Positions 37,846 through 45,710 of a stretch of 64,000 nucleotides of DNA are shown here, piece after piece. The notes beneath the pieces are model-generated. The model did not search any database and was not told the DNA's origin. It worked only from the letters and a program-made list of their open reading frames with translations. Source of the DNA: Streptomyces sp. APSN-46.1 (GTDB taxonomy: Bacteria; Actinomycetota; Actinomycetes; Streptomycetales; Streptomycetaceae); the NCBI RefSeq assembly GCF_022815725.1, contig NZ_JALGRF010000004.1, positions 212,133 to 276,132 of the forward strand, given 5' to 3'. Position numbers and translations under genes: made by a program. Position 1 is the stretch's first letter; each line of letters begins with the position of its first letter.

Positions 37846-40800
37846 TCAGGCCGTCAGATTCTCGACGATCTGTTGCGCGCGGGGCAGGAACCACTCCGGC
37901 ACGGTCCCTTCGGGCCAGGTCCGGAACTCGTCGATCAGCGCCGAGATCCGGGCGGCGCCCGCCCCGGCACGGCCCCGCTCACGCTCGGTCCAGGCCGCGT
38001 TGTTCAGGCACTGGAACCGGTCCCGCAGATGGTCCGGGCCGAGGTCGGCGTATAGGCCGGCCGCCCGGTCCCACAACAGGACCTCTTCCCGGCGCAGTGC
38101 CTCGATCTCCGCCTCGCTCAGCGACTCGGCGGGCCCGGAATCCTCGCCGTCGTCCTCGTCGTCACCCGCGTCCTCGTCGTAGGCCTGCCCCTCGACGCCC
38201 ACCCGCCGGTCCAGGACCTGCGCCAGCTGATGCCAGGTCTGTGCGAGTTCCGACCGGAGCTCCGGCGAGCCCCCGGCCTCGGCCAGAGCCTCCTCAAGCA
38301 CCCCGGCCGCCTCGTCCATCAGGGCCCGGGCCCGCGCCACCGTCGCGTTGGTGACCTCGTCGCGCACCGCCAGCCAGGCCAGCGACCGCAGGATCCGTAC
38401 CTCGGCGACCGGTGCGTCCCCCGTCAGCCGGTGCAGCTCCAGGGCCCGCTCATACGCGGCGCCCGCCTCCTGCGTCAGCCCCGCGTCGAAGAGCTGGTCG
38501 GCGGCCGACTGGGCCAGGCTCGCCTGCGGACGGGGGTCCTCCCAGCCCTTGACCAGCTCTGCGGCCAGCAGATACTGCTCCGCCGCCTCGCGCGGTTCTC
38601 GAAGCCCCCGCAGCAGATCTCCGAGGAACTCCCGTACGGCCACGGCCTGCTGCTCGCCGTGTTCCAGCAGATCGGGCAGCGTCGACCGGAGCACCTCGGC
38701 CGCGTCCGCGTTGCGGCCCTCATGCGCGTACGCCCGCGCCAGCAGCAGCCGCGCCTGCGCTCCGCCGTCGGCGCTGAGACCGGCCTGGTCGAACCAGTGC
38801 GCCGCCGTGAGCGCGTGCTCGGCCGCCTCGCCCGCCTCGCCCGCCGCGTCGGCCCGACGCAGCACGATGTCCGCGAGGGTGAGCCGTACGACGGCCTGCT
38901 GCTCGGCGTCGGTCACCTGCTCGGCATGCTCCAGCCCGGAGCGTGCCGCCTCCTCCGCCTCCTCGGGCCGGCCCAGCGACATGAGCACACCGGCCCGCAG
39001 CACCAGGGGGTCCACCGCCTGCCACGGCCGGCCCGCCGCGATCGCCCGCGCCGCCGCCGAGGCCAGCAGCGGCACGGCCCCTTCCGGGTCGCCCTGCGAC
39101 AGGGCCACCCGGCCGAGCATCTCTTCGGCCTCCGCCACCAGGTCGGGCACCGTCTGCGCGTACGCGGCGACGAAGGCGGTGAGTTCGGCCGCCAGCTCCC
39201 CGTGCCCGTGCCCCTCCCCGTGCCCCTCCCCACGGCCGTGGTCATGCGCGTGATCATGTCCGTGCTCGTGGTTGGCCTCGACCGAGCGCAGGTACGACTC
39301 CAGGCGGATCACCGACATTTCCGCGAGCGCGATCCGGCGGGTCCGCAGCGGTTCGCCCGCGTCCAGCGCCTCGGCGGCCCGCGTGGCCACCCTCAGCTGC
39401 TCCCGGATCTCCCCCGGTTCGGCCCCCGCCTGCGCGGCCGCGCTCGCCAGCCGCAGTTCCGCCAGAGCGGCTCGTTCGGCCCGGCCGAGCGCCCGGTAGC
39501 CGTCGCGGGCCGCCGCCAGCAGTGCCGCCGCGTCCGCGGCCCCGCCCCGCGCGGCCGCCAGGGCCCGATGGTCTGCCACATCGGCGGAGACCAGCGGGTC
39601 CACCGTGTCCTCGGGCCGCGCGGCCAGGTGTACGGCCACCTCCTCCCAGAGGGCGTCCGACCCCGGATGCCCCAGGTCGCGCGCCGCCCGGGCGCGCTCC
39701 ACCAGCTCGGCGAAGCCGACCCCGTCCGGCGCCGGAACGGCCGCAGCCGCAGCCGCAGCCGCAGCCGCGGCCCCCGGCACGGCGGGCGCCGTCTGCGGCA
39801 GGGCCGGGCTGCGCACCCCCAGCGGAAGTACGCCGACCAGCGGCGCCCGGTCGATCCGGGCGAGGAACCGCTCCGAGACCCGGGCCGTGCCGTTGCGCGC
39901 GTCGAACCGCCGGGCGATGTCGAGCGAGCCCGCGCGCAGCACCTCGTACAGCTCGGACACGGTGCGCGGCACACCCTCGTAGGGGACGGCCGGCATGTGG
40001 CCGTGCCCCAGCTCCCTCAGCCGGCGCAGCAGTACGAGGATGCCGCCGTGGAAGGCCATCTGGTCGTCGACATTGGCGAGCGGTCCCACATGAGCGGCGT
40101 GCTCGGTGAGGATCTCCAGGCCTCGCGGCTCGTTGCCGGTGAGCGCGCAGAACTCGATGTGCTTGCCGATCGACGGCAGCAGGCTCTCCTTGCCCCGGGC
40201 CAGGCGGTAGCCGCGCAGGTGCCGCGCACGGGCCTCCTCGAACCGGCCGAGCCGCAGCAGCGGAAGCAGCGCGGTGGCCAGCACCCGGTGGGGCTCCTCG
40301 GCACAGGTCTTGTCGCCCGCCAGCACCGGCTGCCAGACCTCCAGGGCCCTGGCGTCGTCGCCGCGCAGCATCGCGTAGTGGCCCTGCCCGTTGAGCTCGC
40401 AGGCGTGGCAGTCGCTCATGTCGTCGCGGTCGGCCGCCAGCCAGCGCTCAAAGGCCCGCTCGGCCCGCTCGTCGTCGCCGATCACGTCGGCGAACCACAG
40501 CTCGGACTCGCGCACGGGCCGCTCGCTGTAGCCCGCGATCCGGTAGCGGCGCTCCATCTCGTCCAGCCAGCCGGTGGCGGACTCCAGCGGGATCTCGGGG
40601 GACTCGCTGATGGCGGTGGCCACCCACTTGAACTGCCAGAACAACGAGTGCGCGTCCCACTTGGAGAACGCGCCGGGGTCGTTGTCGTACTCCTGGAGCA
40701 GCCGGGCGAAGGGCACCAGCATCTTCGTCGACTCGGCGCTGTACAGATAGGCGTTGATCAGGTTGTCCAGGGCCGCGCGGAACAGGGCGCGGTCACCGAC

Positions 40801-40914
40801 GGCCTCGGCGGCCGAGGCCAGCGCCTCCGCGTGGGCGTTGCGGGCGGCCCCGCCCGGCGCCTGGCGGTTCTCGTTCAGGCCCCGCTCGATCTCCTCGCGA
40901 GTCATCGTCGTCAC
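37846..40914 (-). CDS. Large TPR-repeat protein overlapping the Hsp90-family gene
   Basis: A 1022-residue, largely helical protein with many TPR-like units, for example RALFRAALDNLINAYLYSAE near the N-terminus and EAGAAYERALELHRLTGDAP near residue 815. It also has a poly-Ala tract at about residues 380-393 and a His/Gly-rich segment at about 547-572 (HEHGHDHAHDHG, then GEGHGEGHGHGE), which could bind metal. The acidic stretch DEDAGDDEDDGED lies near residue 915. No catalytic domain is recognised. The GTG start at 40914 overlaps the Hsp90 stop (GTGA) behind AGGAGG; ATG 40905 is the alternative. Co-translation with the Hsp90 gene suggests the two proteins act together, perhaps as chaperone and co-chaperone; this is inferred. 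Confidence 0.83.
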   Translation of the reverse strand: MTTMTREEIERGLNENRQAPGGAARNAHAEALASAAEAVGDRALFRAALDNLINAYLYSAESTKMLVPFARLLQEYDNDPGAFSKWDAHSLFWQFKWVATAISESPEIPLESATGWLDEMERRYRIAGYSERPVRESELWFADVIGDDERAERAFERWLAADRDDMSDCHACELNGQGHYAMLRGDDARALEVWQPVLAGDKTCAEEPHRVLATALLPLLRLGRFEEARARHLRGYRLARGKESLLPSIGKHIEFCALTGNEPRGLEILTEHAAHVGPLANVDDQMAFHGGILVLLRRLRELGHGHMPAVPYEGVPRTVSELYEVLRAGSLDIARRFDARNGTARVSERFLARIDRAPLVGVLPLGVRSPALPQTAPAVPGAAAAAAAAAAAVPAPDGVGFAELVERARAARDLGHPGSDALWEEVAVHLAARPEDTVDPLVSADVADHRALAAARGGAADAAALLAAARDGYRALGRAERAALAELRLASAAAQAGAEPGEIREQLRVATRAAEALDAGEPLRTRRIALAEMSVIRLESYLRSVEANHEHGHDHAHDHGRGEGHGEGHGHGELAAELTAFVAAYAQTVPDLVAEAEEMLGRVALSQGDPEGAVPLLASAAARAIAAGRPWQAVDPLVLRAGVLMSLGRPEEAEEAARSGLEHAEQVTDAEQQAVVRLTLADIVLRRADAAGEAGEAAEHALTAAHWFDQAGLSADGGAQARLLLARAYAHEGRNADAAEVLRSTLPDLLEHGEQQAVAVREFLGDLLRGLREPREAAEQYLLAAELVKGWEDPRPQASLAQSAADQLFDAGLTQEAGAAYERALELHRLTGDAPVAEVRILRSLAWLAVRDEVTNATVARARALMDEAAGVLEEALAEAGGSPELRSELAQTWHQLAQVLDRRVGVEGQAYDEDAGDDEDDGEDSGPAESLSEAEIEALRREEVLLWDRAAGLYADLGPDHLRDRFQCLNNAAWTERERGRAGAGAARISALIDEFRTWPEGTVPEWFLPRAQQIVENLTA

Positions 40915-42929
40915 TTCTGGTCCTCCTGGGCCCCGGCGGGGTGGGTCGCCCATTCCAGGAGCCCGAGGAAGGCCCGGTTGAGCAGGGCGGAGTCGGCCGG
41001 GCGCAGCGGCCGCTGGGACATCAGCAGGGCCTGCCCGTAGAGGGATTCGACGGCGGTGCCGGTCAGTGTCTCGTCGGGAAGGCTCGCGATCCGCCGGATC
41101 AGGGGGTTGTTGTGGTTGAGGACCAGGCGGGCGCGCGGTGCCGAGCCGCGCAGCGCGCCGAGGATGCCGCTCCACAACGAGTCGGCGCTCTCCAGTGCGG
41201 CGGTACGGTCGCGCTCCTGCCGGGCCTGGCGGTCGTCCAGGTAGAGGGCCGGGACGGAGACGGGCTGGAAGGCGCGCAGCACCACGTCGCATCCCTGCGG
41301 TTCCAGCCGGGTGCGCGCGGTGGACAGGAAGGCGGCGAGGGCCAGTTCGGCGGAGCTCGGGACGGGGTCGAGGCGCTCGGTGACGGCTCCCGCGTCCAGC
41401 TCCGCCACCTTGATGTCGGGCCGTACGGCGGGCAGCAGTGCCAGCAGGTCCGCGTCGTAGGTGTAGCCGGCGTTGATGACGCCGAGTCCGTGGGCCGCCG
41501 CGATCGGGGCGATCTGGCGGAACTCCTCGACGGTGCGCGTGAAGTGGATCTCGGTGTGGGCGGCCGCGAACTCCTGCAGGCTCATCGAGCCGTCGCTGGT
41601 CTCGAACGGCAGCCAGGGCAGCATCAGGCCGAGCAGTTCCGCGTCGTGCCGGGCCAGCGACTTCACCCCGAGGTGGTGGACACTCAGGAACGCGGCCAGG
41701 CGCTCCGGTTCGCTCGCGGCGAGCTCGGCGAGCCAGCCCCGGACGCGGGTGCCGAGGGCCTCCCGCACGGCGGCCAGGGTCTCGTCGTCGTACAGGTTCT
41801 CGCGGGAGGCGGTGGGCCGCAGGGTGTCGGTGTCGAGGACCGCGCGGACGAAGAACGCCCAGTCCGGCAGCAGGTTGTCGCCCTGGTCGGTCAGCAGCAT
41901 GCCCTTGAGGTGGACGCGGTGTCCGGCCCGGTGGGCGGGGCTCGTCGGCTCGGGCAGGACGTACGCCACGCCGCGCACCCCGGCGACCGGCAGGTCGAGG
42001 TCGATGCTGTCGAGCGGGGTGAAGCCGAAGAGCTGCGCACAGTGGCCCGCGAGCGCGACCCGGCGGGCGGCGGGGGTGGGGTAGGGGCGGTCCCATATGG
42101 CCGGCCGGTCGGTGATCGCGCGGGGTTCGCCGCCCTCGCCGTCGTCGAAGGTGATGTCGTACGGGAGCAGGGAGCCGTAGTCGCGGGCCAGTCGCTCGAC
42201 CTTGGCGGGGGCGCTCCACTCCTCGGCGCCCGGGCGGGCCTCCAGGATGACGGTGGTGCCGGGCTCCGGGCGGGCGTCGTGGGGAAGTTCGCGGACAGTG
42301 TACGAGCCGTCGTCCGTGGCCAGCCATTCGACGGGCAGGGCCTGGGGGTCGCGGGCGGAGCGGGTGACGACGCGGATCTGGCGGGCCACGACGAAGCAGG
42401 CGAGCAGGCCGATGCCGAACTGGCCGAGGAACTCCTGGCGGGTGGTCTCCAGGCCACGCTCTGCCACGTCACGTTCGGCCAAGTCACGGGCGCGGGAGCG
42501 GTCTCCCAGGCCGCCGTCTCCCAGGCCACGGTTTCCCAGGCCACCACCGTCTCCCCGGCCACGGTCTCCCAAGTCGGGTTCTCCCAGGCCACGGTCTCCG
42601 CCGCGCTTGGAGCTGCGGCCGATGGTGGCCAGGAAGGTATGGGCCTCGGTGGCGGTCAGGCCGATGCCCGAGTCCTCGATGGTGACGCGGCCGGCGGAGG
42701 CGGACAGCCGGATGCGGATCGGCGCGCCGGGCTCGTGCGCCTGCCGGGCGGTGACGGCGTCCACGGCGTTCTGCAGCAGCTCGCGGACGTAGACGCGCGG
42801 GCTGGAGTAGAGGTGGTGGGAGAGCAGATCGACCAGGCCGCGCAGATCGACCTGGAAGCTGTTGGGGGCTTCCGGTCGTCCCGCGGCTTCGGAGGTCTCG
42901 GACTTCGCCTTCGGGGATGTGGACGTCAT
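40911..42929 (-). CDS. Hsp90/HtpG-family protein with repeat-filled ATP lid
   Basis: A 672-residue Hsp90-type GHKL ATPase. The N-domain motifs are intact: VRELLQNAVDA (N-box, about residues 48-58), IEDSGIGLTATEA (about 85-97), TIGRSSK, and GQFGIGLLACFVVA (about 169-182). Between the last two, where the ATP lid lies, there is an insertion of about 50 residues (109-160) rich in Gly, Arg, Asp and Leu. A middle domain follows (PTASRENLYDDETL). The end GAQEDQK is not MEEVD. It is likely distinct from the canonical HtpG of Streptomyces. The TPR gene overlaps its stop codon. Confidence 0.87.
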   Translation of the reverse strand: MTSTSPKAKSETSEAAGRPEAPNSFQVDLRGLVDLLSHHLYSSPRVYVRELLQNAVDAVTARQAHEPGAPIRIRLSASAGRVTIEDSGIGLTATEAHTFLATIGRSSKRGGDRGLGEPDLGDRGRGDGGGLGNRGLGDGGLGDRSRARDLAERDVAERGLETTRQEFLGQFGIGLLACFVVARQIRVVTRSARDPQALPVEWLATDDGSYTVRELPHDARPEPGTTVILEARPGAEEWSAPAKVERLARDYGSLLPYDITFDDGEGGEPRAITDRPAIWDRPYPTPAARRVALAGHCAQLFGFTPLDSIDLDLPVAGVRGVAYVLPEPTSPAHRAGHRVHLKGMLLTDQGDNLLPDWAFFVRAVLDTDTLRPTASRENLYDDETLAAVREALGTRVRGWLAELAASEPERLAAFLSVHHLGVKSLARHDAELLGLMLPWLPFETSDGSMSLQEFAAAHTEIHFTRTVEEFRQIAPIAAAHGLGVINAGYTYDADLLALLPAVRPDIKVAELDAGAVTERLDPVPSSAELALAAFLSTARTRLEPQGCDVVLRAFQPVSVPALYLDDRQARQERDRTAALESADSLWSGILGALRGSAPRARLVLNHNNPLIRRIASLPDETLTGTAVESLYGQALLMSQRPLRPADSALLNRAFLGLLEWATHPAGAQEDQK
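42450..42605 (-). repeat. Repeat insertion in the Hsp90-type ATP lid
   Basis: The lid-coding DNA is made of degenerate repeats built around GTCTCCCAGGCC (plus strand), giving GLGDRG-, GLGDGG- and GLGNRG-like peptide units between TIGRSSK and the FLGQFGIG motif, ending at about residue 160 with DLAERDVAERGL. It is in frame, but the tract should be unstable in length. Confidence 0.8.
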
Positions 42930-43076
42930 GGGGCGTCACCTCGCGTGCTCGCATGGATGGTTCGGCGATCGCGAGGTACCCCCCCCTCACGGATCCCGGA
43001 GTGAGGACAGGGTAGGGCGATGATCTGACAATCTCCCCGTGAATTCCTCCGCTGCGGGAGGCGCTCGCCGGCGGAC

Positions 43077-43616
43077 CTAAGAGAACCGCAGGAATTCCGG
43101 CGGTACGGCATCCACCAGCCACACCCCGTTGGCGCTGATCCGGAAGACGTGCCCGTCTGCCCGCATCGCCCCCGCGTCCACGCCGAGCACGACGGGTCGG
43201 CCGCGCCGCGCGCCGACGCGCGTCGCGGTCTCCCGGTCGGGGGACAGGTGCACATGGTGGCGGTTCATGGGGCGCAGCCCCTCGGCGCGGATCGCGTCCA
43301 GGGCGGCGGAGACGGTGCCGTGGTACAGGTACGCGGGCGGTTCGGCCTCCGGGAGGTCCAGGTCCACGGCGACCGTGTGCCCCTGGCTGGCCCGGATGCG
43401 GGTGCCGTCGACGGCGAACCGCTTCTTGTCGTTGGTGGCGACGACGTGGTCGAGCTCGGCGCGGCTGAAGGGGAAGCCGTGGGAGGCGGCTGCCCGCAGC
43501 AGGTCGTCGATCTCCACCCAGCCCTGCGGGTCGAGCACCAGTCCGATGCGTTCCGGCTGATGCCGCAGGTGTTTCGAGACGTATTTGGACACCTTCACGG
43601 TGCGCCTTTCATCCAT
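43077..43616 (-). CDS. kptA: RNA 2'-phosphotransferase (KptA/Tpt1 family)
   Basis: A 179-residue protein of normal length. It transfers a 2'-phosphate from RNA to NAD+, giving ADP-ribose 1'',2''-cyclic phosphate. Family landmarks are present: VSKYVSKHLRHQPERIGL (Lys and Arg-His), SQGHTVAVD (GxHT/S), LYHGT and NRHHVHLSPD. Bacteria lack the tRNA-splicing pathway this enzyme serves in yeast, so its natural substrate is unclear. The ATG at 43616 begins MDERRTVKVSKYVSKHL. It lies 147 bases upstream of the Hsp90-family gene on the same strand and diverges from the aquaporin gene. Confidence 0.94.
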   Translation of the reverse strand: MDERRTVKVSKYVSKHLRHQPERIGLVLDPQGWVEIDDLLRAAASHGFPFSRAELDHVVATNDKKRFAVDGTRIRASQGHTVAVDLDLPEAEPPAYLYHGTVSAALDAIRAEGLRPMNRHHVHLSPDRETATRVGARRGRPVVLGVDAGAMRADGHVFRISANGVWLVDAVPPEFLRFS

Positions 43617-43747
43617 GGCCCCAGCGTGCCGGGTCGCCGGGGCTTCCGGCAGGGAATTTCGCCCGTCGCCGAGGGCTGGACCCCTCTATCGCACTTCCAA
43701 GATACGGAATACATTTTCCGCTGAACTGCTTCCCAGGGGGAGAAACC

Positions 43748-44509
43748 ATGACAGTCCCAGCATCTCTGCCGCGCCGTGCGGCCGCCGAGTTCGTCGGTAC
43801 CGCCGGCCTTCTCGTGGTGGTGATCGGATCCGGAATCCAGGCCACGGCCCTCAGCCGTGACACCGGTGTCGCCCTCGTCGCCAATTCGCTCGCGTCCGCG
43901 ATCGGCCTCGGGCTGATCATCACCCTGTTCGGCCCGCTGTCCGGCGCCCACCTCAACCCGGTCGTCACCCTCACCTCCTGGTGGGGGCGGCGGACCGGCG
44001 GGGAGGGGCTCGGCGGCCGGGAGGCCCTCGTCTACGCGGCGGCCCAGACCCTCGGGGCCATCGGCGGAGCCGTACTCGCCGAGGTCATGTTCGGGCGCGT
44101 CCCCGGAGCCTTCGCCACCCAGGTGCGCGGGGGCGGCCATCTGCTGGTCGGCGAGGTCGTCGCCACCGCCGGGCTCGTCCTGGTCATCCAGGGCCTCGGC
44201 CGTATCGGGCGGCCGGGGCTGATCCCGGCCGCCGTCTCCGCGTACATCGCCGCCGCGATCTGGTTCACGTCCTCGGGTTCCTTCGCCAATCCGGCCGGCA
44301 CCATCGGGCGCGCGTTCAGCGACTCCTTCACCGGAATCGCCCCGCAGTCGCTGCCCGGATTCGTGGCGGCCCAGCTGGTCGGCGGCGCCGTCGGGCTGCT
44401 CCTCGCCGGCCTCCTCTACGGGGCAGCCCCCCAGACCCCGCCCTCGTCTGAGTCCGGACCCGTGGCCGAAATACCGCGCACCGAACCGGCCTACGAGATC
44501 ATCAGTTGA
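43748..44509 (+). CDS. MIP/aquaporin-family channel
   Basis: A 253-residue six-helix channel. The first half-helix motif is SGAHLNPVVTL (NPV in place of NPA, about residues 65-75) and the second SFANPAGTIGRAF (NPA, about 178-190). NPV-type variants occur among channels for small solutes such as arsenite or glycerol. The protein starts LPRRAAAEFVGTAGLLVVVIGSG. A GGGGGAGAAACC purine tract precedes the ATG. No ars genes are adjacent. The gene diverges from kptA and converges on the MerR gene. Confidence 0.9.
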   Translation: MTVPASLPRRAAAEFVGTAGLLVVVIGSGIQATALSRDTGVALVANSLASAIGLGLIITLFGPLSGAHLNPVVTLTSWWGRRTGGEGLGGREALVYAAAQTLGAIGGAVLAEVMFGRVPGAFATQVRGGGHLLVGEVVATAGLVLVIQGLGRIGRPGLIPAAVSAYIAAAIWFTSSGSFANPAGTIGRAFSDSFTGIAPQSLPGFVAAQLVGGAVGLLLAGLLYGAAPQTPPSSESGPVAEIPRTEPAYEIIS

Positions 44510-44523
44510 GACGTCCCCGTGGG

Positions 44524-44603
44524 TTGCCCACAAGGAGCCCCGAGTTGTCCACAGCCGTTTGGGTCGGTTTTGGCGCCAAAAGCATGATCCGCCCTGTGGA
44601 CTA
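44524..44603. promoter_or_regulatory. Three DnaA-type boxes in the MIP-MerR convergent gap
   Basis: TTGTCCACA at 44545-44553 is a perfect Streptomyces box. TTGCCCACA (44524-44532) and TGTGGACTA (44595-44603, minus strand TAGTCCACA) each have one mismatch. The gap 44510-44614 is between two converging genes, so a promoter role is unlikely and DnaA binding or titration is more plausible. Confidence 0.65.
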
Positions 44604-44614
44604 CTGAGCGAGCA

Positions 44615-45529
44615 CTACCGGCCGCCCCGGCGCGCCAGGTCATTCATCGTCCGGGCCTGAAGCTCCCGCTCCGTCGCCGCCCGGACGAACTCCGCCACAT
44701 GTTCGGGGCCCACCAGCTCCTGCACCGCCCGCACCGTCTCGGCCGGCAGTGCCACCGGCGACGGCCCGGACGGCTGTGGGGCCCCGGCGGCGCCCAGGTG
44801 CCTCTGCAGATGCCGGGTCGCGAACAGCCGCATCGCCCGGGCGAGCTCGGCGTCCACTGTCTGCTGCGCCAGCGGCCGCAGTCTCCGTACCATCGTCGCC
44901 GCCTCCGCCGCGTCCGCGTCCGTCGGCGGGACATGCCCGAGGTAGCGCGCGAAGACGTACTCGGTGGTGAACTCCAGGAACCGCGAGGCGATGTGCTCCA
45001 CCTGCCCGCGCAGCTCGCGCAGATGCCCGGTGATCGCGGGGAGGGGCACCCCGGCCGCGTACAGCTCGGCGGCCACGGCCAGTTCCTGCGGCGAGGGCAC
45101 CAGGAACTCGTCCGGGCGCCCGGGTATCGGCTCCAGCACCCCCAGTTCGCACGCCTCGCGCACCGCGCCGTCGTCGGGCTTGCCGCCGAACCGTTCGTTC
45201 AGCTCGGCCCGGCTGATCCGGGCGGCCTCCTCGTCGGTCCACGGGCCGTGCACCTCCGCGACCAGTCCCAGTACACCGCCCAGCCCGCGCCCCGCGTCCC
45301 AGGCCTCCAGCAATTCCTTGATGGAGGCCAGGGTGTAGCCGCGGTCTAGCAGGTCCGCGATCTGCCGCAGCCGCGCCAGATGCGTGTCCCGGTAGACATT
45401 GGAGCGGCCCCGCCGCTCGGGCTTCGGCAGCAGACCGCGGTCCTGGTACGCCCGGATCGTGCGCACCGTGGCCCCGCTGTGGTGGGCCAGATCCTCGATC
45501 CGGTACTCGGCTACCGCCTGATCGGACAA
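44615..45529 (-). CDS. MerR-family transcriptional regulator
   Basis: A 304-residue MerR regulator with an N-terminal winged-helix domain (YRIEDLAHHSGATVRTIRAYQDRGLLPKPERRGRSNVYRDTHLARL, residues about 9-54; quoted only as landmark VRTIRAYQDRGLLP). A long C-terminal region of about 200 residues lacks the metal-binding Cys of classic MerR. It could sense an organic molecule. The TTG start at 45529 follows GGGAG, 10 bases after the stop of the preceding small gene. The operon is M24 - hydrolase/SDR - small protein - MerR. It may regulate its own operon. Confidence 0.85.
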   Translation of the reverse strand: MSDQAVAEYRIEDLAHHSGATVRTIRAYQDRGLLPKPERRGRSNVYRDTHLARLRQIADLLDRGYTLASIKELLEAWDAGRGLGGVLGLVAEVHGPWTDEEAARISRAELNERFGGKPDDGAVREACELGVLEPIPGRPDEFLVPSPQELAVAAELYAAGVPLPAITGHLRELRGQVEHIASRFLEFTTEYVFARYLGHVPPTDADAAEAATMVRRLRPLAQQTVDAELARAMRLFATRHLQRHLGAAGAPQPSGPSPVALPAETVRAVQELVGPEHVAEFVRAATERELQARTMNDLARRGGR

Positions 45530-45539
45530 TCCCGGCTCC

Positions 45540-45710
45540 CTACGACATGGCGGCTCGGCCGACCGCGCCCGCCGCGGCCCGGGCGGCAGGTGACGCCGCC
45601 AGGTACTCGACAGCCTTGCGCGGCGAGCCCTCCTGCGAGGGATGGTACGACCGCCGGAAGGAGCGGGGTATGGCCGTGCCGAGCTCTCTCCGCGCCGCCC
45701 TCCCGCTCAC
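45540..45710 (-). CDS. Small hypothetical protein (56 residues), translationally coupled
   Basis: A 57-codon frame starting at GTG 45710, whose GTGA overlaps the stop codon of the hydrolase-SDR fusion gene. It ends 10 bases before the TTG of the MerR gene, so it fills that gap exactly. By my count 49 of 56 third positions are G or C, the pattern of real Streptomyces genes. The sequence has a basic N-terminus (VSGRAARRELGTAIPRSFRR), then YHPSQEGSPRKAVEYLAASP, and an Ala-rich helix. No family is recognised. The opposite-strand frame at 45547-45756 is a shadow. Confidence 0.6.
   Translation of the reverse strand: MSGRAARRELGTAIPRSFRRSYHPSQEGSPRKAVEYLAASPAARAAAGAVGRAAMS

Noticed and set aside
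40915..42327. Open frame extending the TPR protein far upstream
   Set aside because: It runs through the Hsp90-family gene in another frame and is an artefact of high GC.
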